Shown: positions 1 through 26,933 of the stretch, piece by piece
How the letters are laid out: every line of letters starts with the position of its first letter
Numbering within the stretch: position 1 is the first letter of the stretch
NCBI GenBank assembly: GCA_029224185.1
Contig: CM055191.1
Span: 24,291,305 to 24,355,304 of the forward strand
From: Karalla daura
Taxonomy: Eukaryota > Chordata > Actinopteri > Chaetodontiformes > Leiognathidae
Direction of reading: 5' to 3'
DNA length: 64,000 nucleotides
Made by a program: the position numbers and the translations under genes
Notes under the pieces: generated by a model
Told to the model about the DNA's origin: nothing
Database searches by the model: none
What the model saw: the letters and a program-made list of their open reading frames with translations, nothing else

Positions 1-677
1 GTTTATTGATGATGTAACAACAGACAAAAGTAGCCGGATGAATTCTGAAGTGTACAGGGCTATACTTTCTGCCCAGATTCAGCCAAATGCTGCAAAGTTG
101 ACTGGACGGCGCTTCACAGTGCAGATGGACAATGACCCAAAACATACAGCAAAAGCAACCCAGGAGTTCATGAAGGCAAAGAGGTGGAATATTCTGCAAT
201 GGCCAAGTCAGTCTCCAGATCTCAACCTAATTGAGCATGCATTTCACTTGCTTAAGACAAGACTTAAGGCGGAAAGACCCAAAAACAAGCATGAACTGAA
301 GGCTGCTGCTGTAAAGGCCTGGCAAAGCATCAAGGCAGAGGAAACCCAGCGTTTGGTCATATCCATGGGTTCCAGACTTCAGGCAGTGATTGCTTCCAAA
401 GGATACGCAACAAAACATAAAAAAAAAACTTTTTTGTTTAGGTTATGCTTATTTGTCCAATTACTTTTGAGCCCCTAAAATGTGGAGTGTTTGTAGAAAA
501 ATGTGTACAATTCCTACATTTCCAATCAGATACTTTTGTTCAATCCCTTGAATTTAACATTACAGTCTGCACTTCAATTCTGTTCAAGATGTTTCATTTC
601 AAATCCAGTGTGGTGGCATGTAGAGCCCAACTCATGAAAATTGTGTGTCTGTCCAAATATTTCTGAGGCTAACTGTA
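1..677 (+). mobile_element. Tc1/mariner-like transposon, 3' part
   Basis: The window opens inside a Tc1-like DNA transposon. It contains the C-terminal half of the transposase, then about 200 bases of A/T-rich 3' sequence. The right end reads like a fish Tc1 inverted terminus: a stretch resembling CTGTCCAAATATTT, then AACTG followed by TA at about 671-677. The left end and the first catalytic Asp lie outside the window. It sits in the adcy3 intron downstream of the last visible exon, in antisense orientation to that gene. Confidence 0.85.
38..478 (+). pseudogene. Tc1-like transposase, C-terminal fragment
   Basis: DD34E transposase fragment that would act at Tc1 inverted repeats. The second catalytic Asp is visible in DNDPKHTAK and the third acidic residue in PDLNLIEHAF, where the usual family sequence is DLNPIE. 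The helical tail ends near QAVIASKGYATKH, the normal end of fish Tc1 transposases; the residues after it come from an A-rich run and are probably not native. The N-terminal DNA-binding domain and first Asp are absent, so the fragment cannot be functional. Confidence 0.85.
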
Positions 678-1097
678 CATGTGTGTGTATGTGTACAAGC
701 ACACACACACACACACACATATAAACTGCTCTGTTTGTGGCCACCTGGGTGAGGTGTTGAGGTGTGAGGTTTTATGAATCTGGCAATGGCATTGATTTTA
801 AGTTAGGGATTATCATTGTTAGGGATTATCTCAGTATCCAGAGCAATACGTGACCAAAATTGTCCTAAAAATGGTCTAATACTACCAACAGCACCAAACT
901 GTTTTCAATGAATAATTCAATATGTTCTCTCATCTGGCGCGTCTGCAGTCTCACATTTCCGCCAGTGACTTCAAAAAAGTCACCGATGACTCTTCACGAA
1001 TGAGTTCCTCAATGCTACCGAGCAGTATGAAAGATAAACCGTGGACAGCCGTACCAACAAAGTACAGCCACGAGGTTCAAACAGGCGGTCGACTCAC
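678..1097. other. adcy3 intron, no gene seen
   Basis: Intronic sequence between the Tc1 remnant and the ninth adcy3 exon. It contains a short CA run near 699-718. No open frame here resembles the expected next adcy3 exon, so that exon lies to the left of the window. Confidence 0.6.
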
Positions 1098-16496
<15,399 letters not shown>

Positions 16497-17678
16497 GCTG
16501 AGCAGCTGGGGCTCCTGCCTCCTGTCCTCTCTTCTGGAAAATGAAGAACTGTTTGTTGTCTTACAGGAGCAAAAATCCTTCAGGAGTGCATCATTCCGTT
16601 GTCGCTCCGGTGCTGAAGAAGCCCCTCTGTCCCTTGAGAGCCCACATGTGTGGCGGAGGTCACAGCTGCGCGCCGATTCTCAGCAGTTTCGCTCACAGTG
16701 AGCTCTGCTTACATGGCTGTATCTGCCGACCCTCCATCCGCTAGTGCTGTTTGACTCTGTTGCTCTCGTGTCATGTGCTCGGATTGAGCATGCCCACTCT
16801 GCTTGAACGTGATCCAAAGAGCGCACGCATCCTGTTTTCTTTACCAACAGTGCAAACAGCTGCTGTCCACTGTCCAAGTGCCAACAGCTGTAACAACTAA
16901 TCAATGAATGGACACGTGAATAAGTAATAAAAATAATTGAAAATTGACAATACGATATCTTATCATAAATAGCTTCTTGATCATTTTTATGTATGTGTCA
17001 CCAACACTCAAATCTCTGGTACAAGCCTCTAAAGTTTGAATATTTTCTGGCCTTTTTGGTCATCTGTGACAATAAGTTAAAATCCTTTTAACTGACACTA
17101 AATATTGTCTGTATGGACAAAAGTGATGTGTTTGGAGACTTCATCTTAAAAGGATCGGTAATTTTAACATTTTACCAGACTTTTATTGACCACAATAACA
17201 AATTCATTTTTCAAGATAATAATGGCCAATTAACTGATTACATACACAGACAATGTGCATTGCTTGTTGCAGGCCTAGTTGCACCGTGTAAAAATTGTTT
17301 CTGGGCTGATTATGTTTACGCCTTCACACCATTTTCCGTCTCAATCGTTCCTGACGGGGGTCAGTTCACTGCATTTTGATCTTCCACAGTCCCACCGCAC
17401 ATGGCCTGAGGGGAGAGGGATAAATGAGGAATAAATTTAGCACAACAGACATGGACATAGACATAGCTCTATCTCTCATTTCACAGCTGATAATGAGGGC
17501 AGGACAGGACAGTCCCTTCAATCCTGAGCTTGGCAGACACTGACCAAATCCTGCAATATCCATCCAACTACTACACTGGGGAGCAAATAAAAAAGCATTA
17601 GTGGTATGACCTACACTTCTTCCAGCAGCTCTAGTTTTTGAGATAATGCACATAGTATAGATAGTGTATACAAGCATA

Positions 17679-17680
<2 letters not shown>
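16497..17680. other. adcy3 upstream / 5' UTR region
   Basis: Sequence upstream of the adcy3 start codon. The first ~200 bases are G/C-richer and probably include 5' UTR. No clear TATA box, CpG island or splice site can be assigned, so the transcription start is not placed. Confidence 0.4.

Positions 17681-17732
<52 letters not shown>
17681..17732. repeat. (AT)26 microsatellite
   Basis: Uninterrupted AT dinucleotide run. Confidence 0.98.
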
Positions 17733-17735
<3 letters not shown>

Positions 17736-19335
17736 ATACATGCAAATACATGTCAAATGTGACATATGTGCAACAAGTGACGTGTGGTAAAGTTAGTGGC
17801 TGGTGAGGTACAGACTCTTTGAGAGTCAAGTTAACAGATAATTTAATTGGCAGCTTGCATCGTGACCTTTGGTTAAGTTTCATATCTCATTGATTCCATA
17901 CACATAGGAAAAGTACATATTTGACCAAAAGCAAACTTTATAGGCTCTGAGCACAACAACTGATCATCTCCCGGCTCTCCAGTGGAAATTACAATGTGAG
18001 GGGATATTTATGTTCAGGTTTTAGAGCAGTTTTACATCAGGTCTCCAGCAGCCTTTCCCATAGCACATGAAGCGAATACACCTGGACTGGTATCCTGTCC
18101 ATCACAGGGACACACACCATGCACTCTCACACTGGCACCTGGGAACACTTTAAAACTTTCCCTGAAATCATCTTCACCAATTTTAAGACACCTCCCTCAC
18201 TGTGACGACCAGTAGGTAAAGGATCAGTCCAATCTAGCTGGGTGACAAGAGTATAACCACTTTGGAGTAGGGAGGGGGGGGGACCCGACTCGCGCTTTGA
18301 ACAAGATATGTGTAATATTTGGCGTGGTTCTTGCAGACGTCAGATCAGATTTGTATGCTGCGCCTGATGCAGGCTGCACATCCATCCCGGTGTGGAGGTG
18401 GAGGATCCTGTCTGGCAGTCAGGACTCACACAGGGCCAGTGTCACCCACGACATCCACTGCCAAAACCTCCCACAGTGGCGTTGTACGTGTCTCAAATTG
18501 AATATCTTTAATGCTGATCAGATTTAACATTTCGGCTTCCAGTAGTTCAGTCACTGTGTCAGGGGTCTGATATACATCCACCTGCAGAGCTGGAAGCCGC
18601 TATTTGATCCCCATTTTAGATCTTTTTTGTGAGAATCGCCGCTCCACTGTATACTGATGCATCCTTGACGCTTACCCCTGAGTGACGCTGGATTTCCCTG
18701 CCTTGTTCCATTCAGACAAATGTGGGTGTCCTCAGTCCGCCCAGACCGTTGTACACTTCATTTATTCGACCCAGGAAACCAAAATGGCTTGGGGAGAGTG
18801 GCCTCGATAGGCAGACAGCGCTTCACTCCCTGGTCTTAGATGTTTTCCGCAGAAAGCAGGCGAGAAAAGCTGCACCATTGAGCTGTATATGAAAACACCG
18901 TTTCCGGTCATTTCAAAGTAAAATATTTTGCGGAATGAGAAAGGGGCGCAAGTACTGGCATCCAGCTGTGTCGCTGCATTCTGCCTATGCGGGCCAAGTG
19001 CAGGGAACACACCATGGACAGGTCTCCGGTCCATCAGGGGACTTACAAACGCTATTCACTCTCACCTTCACACCTGTAAGTAGTGGCACACCTGTAAGTA
19101 GTGGCCAGTCAACTTTAATTAACGCTGTTGGACGTAGACACAGGGATAACATGCAATCACAAAACTTCATCTCATAGGGATTCAAATCAGGGGTCTTGCT
19201 GCCTCAGTGCAGTTCACCTGGTCAACCTGTTCCTGGTGTTGTAGCAGGTGTCTGCTGGAGCCTTTGTCCAGCTCATGTAAGATGAAGACAGAGAATACAC
19301 TCTGGACAGGTCTCCAATGTATCACAGTGCGCATG

Positions 19336-19400
<65 letters not shown>

Positions 19401-20619
19401 TTCACTCCCACTATGGGAAATTAAATGTCTCCAATCAACTCTGTTTCGGGCACACTTTTAGCTCCTGCTCTGAGGTATTAAGGCAGAACAAGAATGATGA
19501 TGTAGTGATTTGTTGCTTGGTTTGACACATATCACCAGCCCGTTTCATGCTAGAAGATTTTTCCTGCGTTATTTGAATAACATGGTGCCTCAAATGTCAC
19601 AAAACCAGAGCAGATTTCATTCATTTACACATTGTTTTCGAACTGGTTCCTGCTACCACAACAAGAGGGTAGTCGCAAATGGCTGTCATTTAGGAAGCAA
19701 TGTTTTCATTGCTAAATTACAAAATGGTTTCATTTTATTTTTCATAGCATGGAAACAACTTTAATGCTTTTGCATTAGCCACCATCGGCAAACACAACAT
19801 GACATCAGTTTAGAGCTTTGACTAGTGTTGCAAATCAGAACAAGCTTGTGTGGTTTATCTCCATGGTCTCCAGTATATACTGCACATTATATGATAGTGC
19901 ACTTCTTAAAACCTGTAGTGTCCTCTGGAATTTGAACAAAAGGATTTCCATTTTAGTACAGGATTATGTGGTGTCAAATTCCACGTTTACTGGGGCTTGG
20001 AGTCTTTATGAACAGACAGTTTAAGTGATGTTTTGACTGAGTTGCATAATGTCATGGGCAATGTGTTTCCTTCATTTCACCAGGGAAAAACAGTCGATGC
20101 AAAAAAAACGCTTGCCAGGGAGGTTAGATGCCAAAAAAATGTCATCCATTTTGACGTCATGCCGACACATCTTGTGCTTTTATTTTGAAGGCCAGTAACG
20201 ACACCCACATTTCTCTCTCGCCCCCCTCCATGCTACCAAAGTGAAGAATAGGAAACCAGATTGCCTCCATGCCGCTTCCTAAATCACACCTCGTCTCCTC
20301 CACCGTACACAGGTAAATCTAACTATTCAACTTTTTAGTGCATATGCACTAGTTCGTCAATAATGTAATTTGGATACTACTCGACCGCGCTGTTAATGAC
20401 GTCATCGCCGTCGCATAAGTACACCATCCCAAATGAGTGCCCACTGATTTTTACACATACACATTCATGTATTTTTTCAATCGATCTAACTACTATGTAC
20501 TTAAATAACAATGGTAATAAATACTAATTAATAAACATATACTTAAATGATAATTTACTCCAAATAACGAGCAACCATCTACTTAAACGTTTAGAATGGT
20601 TCACACTCAAGCCCCAAAC
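17733..20619. other. Intergenic, low-information repeats
   Basis: No gene recognised. Three patches (about 18050-18180, 18990-19110 and 19290-19460) share the fish repeat theme GGACAGGTCTCC..TCCATCACAGGG..CACTCTCAC, in degenerate form. A CA microsatellite lies at 19341-19399 within the third. The remaining sequence shows no domain. Confidence 0.5.
19341..19399. repeat. (CA)n microsatellite
   Basis: About 59 bases of pure AC/CA repeat. Confidence 0.97.
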
Positions 20620-21275
20620 CTCCATGATGTCACCTATTGGTTTGCGAAGGACGCTCTATGAAGCCAGGAGTTTGAGTTGCAGAGGGCTGCTATTCCTTGT
20701 AATGGAGCCAGCAGAAACCGTTGTGGGGGAAAAACGAGTGACGGATATAACTTTTCACCTCTGTCATCCTCGGCACACCCACTGATCCAAACGATCTGGC
20801 TATCAGAGAATAACACGGCCATATGAATGAGGTAAACACAGTCATTTCATCCAATTAATGTGACTTGCATTCTCGCTTTTGTCAGCCAAATGGACGCGCC
20901 CATATTCATTCATTTCTTCAAACTCTTATATCTTATTAATCATGGAATTATTTGCAAATTGACCACCATATTACATGCTGCAGTGAGAAATTTGTGAAAA
21001 AAAAAGTGTTTCATGATTGAAAAAGCATTTTTGACTGGGTATGTATTGGAGAAAGTGTTGAAAAGATGGACATAGTCTTCCGGTATGAAAAATGAAGGCA
21101 ACGCGGAAGTGGCTTTTCTTGCAATACCACAGAGTTCCGCTAAGTCCCCCGATCCCCCCGCCCTACCCGCCCTATGGTTTCTGCTGGCTCCATTACAAGG
21201 AATGGCTGCCTCCTGCAACTCAAACTCCTGGCTTCATCAAGCCTCCTTTGCAAACCAGTGGGTGATACTGTCCAA
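20620..21275. repeat. Foldback repeat, family A copy 2
   Basis: The left arm (about 20626-20725: TTTGCGAAGGACGC..GAAGCCAGGAGTTTGAG..AATGGAGCCAGCAG) is the reverse complement of 21178-21273 (CTGCTGGCTCCATTACAAGG..CTCAAACTCCTGGCTTC..TTTGCAAACCAGTGGGTG). The body matches copy 1 at 5.7-6.3 kb. Inverted arms of ~95 bases around a ~450 base non-coding body suggest a foldback or MITE-like DNA element. Confidence 0.75.
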
Positions 21276-21629
21276 AAGCCGACAGAATGTTACACTGATG
21301 TCATTACGAAGTTACAGAAAGCCCATAACCATCTTGGACTATAACAGAAACAAAGGAATCTGGACAAGCTGACTGCCACCTATACTTGCCAGCGAATGAC
21401 CAGGAGATGGCCAGTGGTCAGTGGCAGCTGGTAGTCTTTCAAACAGGGGAGGTTAGTCAGTTACAATATTTCCAGACAGAAAAAAAACATGTCAACTGTG
21501 GCCCATGCCGTTGCCTCTGAGCTGGCCGATTGTTGGCTGGGTCTTCAAGCAAGAAATGACCCCACACACTACAAAACTCTTAGTGGCTGTTTTGACTTAA
21601 ATCCGGAACCCACTGTGCATCTCATATGA
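21276..21629. other. Probable L1 5' flank
   Basis: Between the foldback repeat and the L1-like first open frame. It may be L1 5' UTR; no further support. Confidence 0.3.
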
Positions 21630-22212
21630 TTGTTGTCTGAGTGTCAGTTGCGTCCATGGCACAAAGTTGTGACTCTTGTTGGTCCATTTCTGTCCAATAC
21701 TGTATATCTTGAAAGCTGGAGTTGCCGCCAAAACTTGAAATTTGTCGGCATCCTGGAGGGACCTGAAGGTGCTAGACCCACAAAATTCATGACGGAGCTA
21801 ATTTCTGAAGCCCTGGGAGCTGAGAACTTTCCCTGCCCCGTGGTGATAGGCCCGAGCCCACCACTCACTGGCACCAAAACCGAAAAAAATCACGACCAAG
21901 AGCACTCATCGTTCGGCTGCATTATTATGCACAGGAAGAGAAGATCATGGGTCTTGCTAAAAGCAAGAGCCCCCTCACCTACTGGGGCACACTGATATAC
22001 CCAGATCTACCCAGATCTGTTGGCTGAGGTGAGCAAGCTCTTGGCTACTTTCAGCGGGATAAAGGCAAAGCTCGGGGAAGCGAAGATCGATCACAGCCTT
22101 AACTACCCGGCGGTTCTCGCTGTCAACCTGAATGGCGTTCGGCATACTCTCAGCTCCCCACAAGCAACTGAAGATTTTTACAAGGTGAAGATAGCCCCGC
22201 AGCAGGAGGTAT
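21630..22212 (+). pseudogene. L1 ORF1-like RNA-binding protein fragment
   Basis: CRQNLKFVGILEGPEGARP, FMTELISEALGAENFP and the following HR-type basic segment match the RRM and C-terminal domain (Transposase_22 family) of L1 ORF1 proteins, which coat L1 RNA. After a frameshift near 21900 the reading continues as a second frame with LATFSGIKAKLGEAKIDHSL..YPAVLAVNLNGVRH, the C-terminal domain. The coiled-coil N-terminus is not visible. Confidence 0.7.
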
Positions 22213-22875
22213 GACTCTTCTCTCCCGTTTTCCGCTGGCAGTGGCATGGACTACAACCTGAGATAAGCAGCAGCTGGACTTCCACAAGACTGGAGGTCCG
22301 CAGACAGTGTTCTTGTTCACCTTTTTTTTTAACTGCAGATGCTGCTTATAACTGTCATTCACATGGAATAGCCAGCGTAAGATAAAATAAGGTTACCGTA
22401 AGGCTGTAACCTCACCATCACTCATTACTGGTACCCAGTAATGAGTCTTGGACTAAATCGTTATAACGTTTGCCTTATGGCAAAGTTCTCTTCAGAGTTT
22501 ATCCTAGCTCATTATTAGTAACAGCATTTTTAAATTTAGGTGTGTTTTTATTCCTATCATATTTGAATCTATTCTTGTGAGTTTTGGTTTTGCAATGACT
22601 TGAAGGCGGTAAGGGGAAAAAAGGAAGAAAAAACGAAGTGCAACATTTATTTCTATGTTAAAGGGAGCTAAACCTAGTTGGTTTAAGCTGAGTAATTCAG
22701 CATCCTGGTGCAGTAGCATCATGTTAAGAGTTGAGAAAAATGTTCAGTTGGGGAAAGGTGCAGGAGGGAGGTTGGGTTTTCTTTGTGTGTGTTGTCCATT
22801 TGTTGTTATGGCAGTTGCAGTTTTACTTGTGTATTGTGTAATGTGGCTATGTTGGTTTGTCTGGAGCCAAAAGGG

Positions 22876-23370
22876 TATGGCTAGTGCAGTCCAGTTTGTC
22901 ACCTGGAATGCTAAAGGACCAAGTAGCGATGTAAAGAGAAGCAGAGTAAAACTGCTTCTCTTTACATCGCTATTACGTTGCTACTTCTCAAAAAATGAAA
23001 GTTGGACAGAAATAAAGACAATGATCACTTACATAAGAGCTGGGTGAGCCAAGTAGATCATTCCACCTTTCAGTTTAAATCTAGGGGGGTGCGATCTGAA
23101 TTGGCAAAACAACTCATTTTAACTCCAATTAAGGGGGGGGTTCCTTCTAGGGCAGCGGAAACCATTCAATCTTTTTCCACCCTTGGTGGTTTAATCCAAA
23201 TACTCGCTGCTGCTTCTTCTTCTTCTCCCTTGTCCACCAATCATACGTGCAGATTGATAATTTTCTTATACATCGAAACCTTGCACGTGAAACACTGCAA
23301 ATGCAAACCAATTGTAATTTCAGACCACGCCCCTCATATACCACAATTAGCTTGTCACATAAATCAGTAG
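22876..23370 (+). pseudogene. L1 ORF2-like endonuclease remnant
   Basis: VQFVTWNAKG is the start of the apurinic-type endonuclease of L1 ORF2 (TWN motif with the catalytic Asn), and VISDHAPHIP near 23320 is its SDHAP end with the catalytic Asp-His. The region between is collapsed and contains a 21 bp perfect hairpin at 22924-22972. Not functional. Confidence 0.65.
22924..22972. repeat. Perfect 21 bp hairpin, 7-base loop
   Basis: Positions 22924-22944 are the exact reverse complement of 22952-22972, with loop AGTAAAA. The left arm fits the LINE coding sequence (VKRSRVK), so the right arm is the inverted copy. Confidence 0.95.
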
Positions 23371-23389
23371 CTGCCACCTGGTGATCTAA

Positions 23390-23775
23390 TAACTGTTTGC
23401 TAACTGATAATGCTTTTGTTTCATTCATCTCTACCCAGATACAGCCATTTGTTTTTCTTAATAATAATGGCGCCCAAAGGGCACATTTTGGAAAGCTCTT
23501 AAATCCTACATTTGCGGGCAGGTAATTTATTGCAGTACTTCCTCCAACCGATCCCACCTTCAACGTCTGTCAGAGATATTAGAGGAAATACAAAAGACTG
23601 ATCCTCAGCAAGCTGAAACACCCTCACCTCATCTTTACAATAAAAGGATTTCCGCGCAATCAGACTTTGACTTCCTCTCTGCTGATAAATCAGCAAAATT
23701 ATTACTGCTGACTAGACATAGAGTACATAAACAGGGTGAAGAGGCTAGGTGTTTACTAGCTCAACAGATCCGCTG
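23390..23775 (+). pseudogene. L1 ORF2 inter-domain remnant
   Basis: Plus-strand pieces in shifting frames, including LQRLSEISEEIQKTDPQQAE and FDFLSADKSAKLL, resemble the linker between endonuclease and reverse transcriptase of L1-like ORF2. Interrupted by stops. Confidence 0.5.
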
Positions 23776-24066
23776 ATCAACAGAAATGAGCAATGTATTG
23801 AAATCTTTTTGCACAAGCATCTACACCTCGGAATATAAAGGTGACTATACAATGGGGGAAATAAGTCTTGGACACGTCAACTTTTTTCTCATTATATTTA
23901 TTTCCAAAGATGCCATTCATGTGACATTTCTTCCAGACACTGGTATTAACTCAAATAATCCACACATGAAAAGAAATCACAAGATTCAAGTCCATAAATA
24001 ATGATTATGTGGAATTAAGTGAAATAACACAGGAAAAAAGTATTGAACACACTATCTGAGACTCGT

Positions 24067-24394
24067 TTAATACTTTGTGGAGAAGCCTTTGTTTGCAATG
24101 ACTGCTTCCAGACGCTTCTTGTATGTATGAACTAATCGCCCACACTGCTCAGGTGTGATTTTTGCCCATTCCTCCGCACAGATTGTCTTCAAATCTGGAA
24201 TATTCTTTGGTGCCCTCTGGTGAACCCTTATCTTTAGTTCTTTCCACAAATGTTCAATCGGATTTAAGTCTAACACATTGATTTTCTTTTTTTTAAACCA
24301 TTCGAGAGTCAACTTTGCCATGTGCTTCGGATCGTTGTCCTGTTGGAAGGTCCAGCCACGTCTCATCTTCTGTCGCACCGTGGTGAGGTCGTCC
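24067..24394 (-). pseudogene. Tc1-like transposase, C-terminal third
   Basis: Continues the transposase on the far side of the LTR: GWTFQQDNDPKHMAKL (second catalytic Asp), then DLNPIEHLWKELK (catalytic Glu), ending EAVIANKGFSTKY, the family C-terminus. Together with the N-terminal part all domains are present, broken by one frameshift and one insertion. Confidence 0.9.
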
Positions 24395-25113
24395 TGTCTT
24401 GGGGTTTTTGTCTTGTCATTTCCTGTTTTATTTTGAAAGTCTAATCCTCCTCTCGTGTCAGGTCACTTGCCCTTCCTCCTGTGTCCTCGTTCGTCAGCCC
24501 TGATTGTGTCCACCTGTTCCCTATTACCCCCATGTGCTCAAATAGTCTGTGTCTCCCTTTGTTTGATGCAGAAGTGTTTCGTCTCTGTCCGAACACCCAA
24601 GCCAGCTTCACAGCCCACAGTTCACAGTCCAAGTCGGTTATTGTAAGTCTTGTTTTTGCCTCGTCAGAGTGATTTTTTGTTGTAACTTCTTAGTTAAATA
24701 ATTCTCATAGTCCCAGAGTTGTTTCCTCCCTTTTGGAGTGATTTTCAGTTTTCATTGATTTCTTAGCTTTAGTCTAGCCTCCAGTTTGTTAGGAGAGTTT
24801 TTTGTTTCATTCCTGCTTTCTCTGTTTGTTTGTTCCTGTTCCTCCATTGGAGTGACTTTAGTTTAAAAGTTTTATAGCCTTTTGTTTTTCCTCCTCGAGA
24901 GTGATTTTGATTTCAATAATTTTGTAATTCCTTCTTAGAGTTTTCTCCTCCCTTTTGGAGCGCCTTCAGTTTAGTTTTAGTTTCACAGCTTAGAGTAGTT
25001 TTTCAGGTTTTCATAGCCTTTTGATTTCTCTCTGTTCGAGGTTGCTTGATTAATAAAAGACCTTGCTCTGACCACCTCTGCGCCTGAGTCCTGTCCTGAG
25101 TTCGGGCCTGACA
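24395..25113 (+). mobile_element. Solo LTR inside the Tc1-like element
   Basis: A 719 base block with inverted ends TGTC..GACA. An AATAAA signal (about 25053) lies near the right end and is followed by CCTGAGTCCTGTCCTGAG, a typical fish LTR tail. It contains five degenerate copies of TTGGAGTGATTTTCAGTTT between 24670 and 24975. No coding sequence and no partner LTR, so it is a solo LTR. No clear target duplication is visible. Confidence 0.7.
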
Positions 25114-25821
25114 ATCTTCATCATCCTGGTGGATGGCAGCAGGTTCATCTCAAGAATTTGCCGATAGATGTTTCCATTCATTGCTCCTTCAATTCTATGA
25201 AGTCTGCCAGTACCCCGAGATGAGAAACAACCCCATGCCATGATGTTTCCACCACCAAACTTCACTGTTGGCATAGTGTTATTTGGGTGATGTGCAGTGC
25301 CATTTCTCCTCCAAACATGGTGTGTAGTATGACAGCCAAAAAGTTCAATTTTGGTCTCATCTGACCAGACAACATTCTCCCAGTATTCCACAGGCTTATC
25401 CAGATGCTGTTTAAGCAAACTTTAAACGAGCTTCATCATGCCTTTTTTTGAGGAATGGAGTCTTGCGGGCTGAGCGTCCATAGAGGCCATGGCGGTGGAG
25501 TGCATCGCCTATCGTTTTCTCTGTAACACTTGTACCTGCTGCCTCCATGTCTTTCTGGAGCGCTTTCCGGGTGGTCCTTGGCTCTTTGAGAACTCTTCTG
25601 ACCATCTTTCTGATTCCCTGGTCAGAAATCTTGCGAGGAGCTCCTGTGCGCGGCCTGTTGATGATAAGTTGATGCTTCTTCCACTTGCGGATAATGGCCC
25701 CAACGGTGCTTACTGGAATACTCAGATTCTTTGAGATGAGTCTATAACCAGTTCCATTCTGATGCTGAGCAACAATCAGGCTGCGAAGGTCTTGAGAGAG
25801 CTCCTTGCTTTTACCCATCAT
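25050..25821 (-). pseudogene. Tc1-like transposase, N-terminal two-thirds
   Basis: The first frame (25821-25411) starts MMGKSKELSQDLRSLIV and carries the paired-like helix-turn-helix (GYRLISKNLSIPVSTVGAII) and the GRPRTGAPRK-type linker. A one-base frameshift near 25415 moves the reading into the second frame (25418 onward) with VVWSDETKIELFG, the first catalytic Asp, and GGGNIMAWGCFSSRGTG. The reading is then cut at about 25113 by the LTR insertion. Confidence 0.9.
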
Positions 25822-26199
25822 GAGATGTGTCTTGTTTGACTACTTGGTGAAAAAACAACCTGTTTATAGGGCCATCAATTAGTACTAACCCAGCTGATGT
25901 TGGTTTGCACTCATAGGAAGTACAAAGACTAATTACTTTCAGGTTTGAGATGGTATGGTGCCTTTCCTTGCCAAACTATACAGCTTTCCCATGGTGTGTT
26001 CAATACTTTTTTCCTTTGTTATTTCACTTAATTCCACATAATCACTATTTATGGATTTGAATGTTGTGATTTCTTTTCATGTGTGGATTATTTGAGTTAA
26101 TACCAGTGTCTGGAAGAAATGTCACATGAATGGCATCTTTGGAAATAAATATAATGAGAAAAAAGTTGACGTGTCCAATACTTATTTCCCCCATTGTAC

Positions 26200-26933
26200 A
26201 TTGATAGATGACTTCCTAAACAAATAGGAAGTATAAAAAATAAAGAAGTCCAATCTTGAAGAGCACTGATTTAGAGTTTGCAATAAAATTACGCAGGGCT
26301 CCGAAACTCCTGGCCCCGATGGGTTCACCGCTGAAGTTTTTTCCAAATTAATTTCACCTGTGTTACTTGAAGCCTTTAATGAGGCCTTTACTGCAAAATC
26401 TCCGCCCCCTACCTTATACCAGGCATCCATATCAGTTTTATTAAGGGAAGGCAAAGACCCCAAGGAATCAGGATCGTATTGACCCATTAGTCTTGTAAAT
26501 GTGGACACCAAATTACTAGCCAAGATTCTTGCCACTCGACAGGAAGAGGTTCTCCCATCAATTATATCACCAGACCAGACTGGGTTTTATTAAAAATCCC
26601 TTCTTGTTTTCAAACCTTCGAAGGCTTTGGTGACAAATTTATAACCTGGGTGGAGCTACTGTAGTGTCCCCTCGCTTTTATGTTAACCAACTCTTTTAGG
26701 TCCTGCTATTTTCCCCTGCATCGAGGAACGAGGCAGGGTTGCCCCTTCTGTTCGCCCTCACTATTGAGCCTCTGGCTATTGCCCTGCATTCTCTAGTGAG
26801 TTATGATGGGATTCATAGAGGAGGGGGGGAAAAAAGAAAAAAAAAGTGTCTTTCAGTGCAGCCAACTTGCTTTTATATGTAACAAATCGACAGATCTCTT
26901 CCAAACATCATATCTGTTTTAAAGGAATATGGT
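26200..26933 (+). pseudogene. L1 ORF2-like reverse transcriptase remnant
   Basis: TPGPDGFTAEFFSKLISPVL, SISVLLREGKDP, PISLVNVDTKLLAKILATR and LPSIISPDQTGF follow the order of L1 reverse transcriptase motifs. After decay come FPCIEERGR (RGTRQG-like region) and LLLYVTNRQIS near 26870, the position just after the catalytic ADD, which is lost. Several stops. Cut at 26934 by a Gypsy LTR. Confidence 0.75.

Larger units (their letters stand above)
23850..26196 (-). mobile_element. Complete Tc1-like transposon with solo LTR inside
   Basis: The ends are inverted: CAATGGGGGAAATAAGT at the left matches the complement of ACTTATTTCCCCCATTG at the right. Similarity extends over ~200 bases (23850-24060 and 26000-26196). 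TA flanks both ends (23848-23849 and 26197-26198), the expected Tc1 target duplication. Without the 719 base LTR insertion the element is about 1.63 kb, the normal Tc1 size. It is inserted in the L1-like LINE. Confidence 0.92.
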
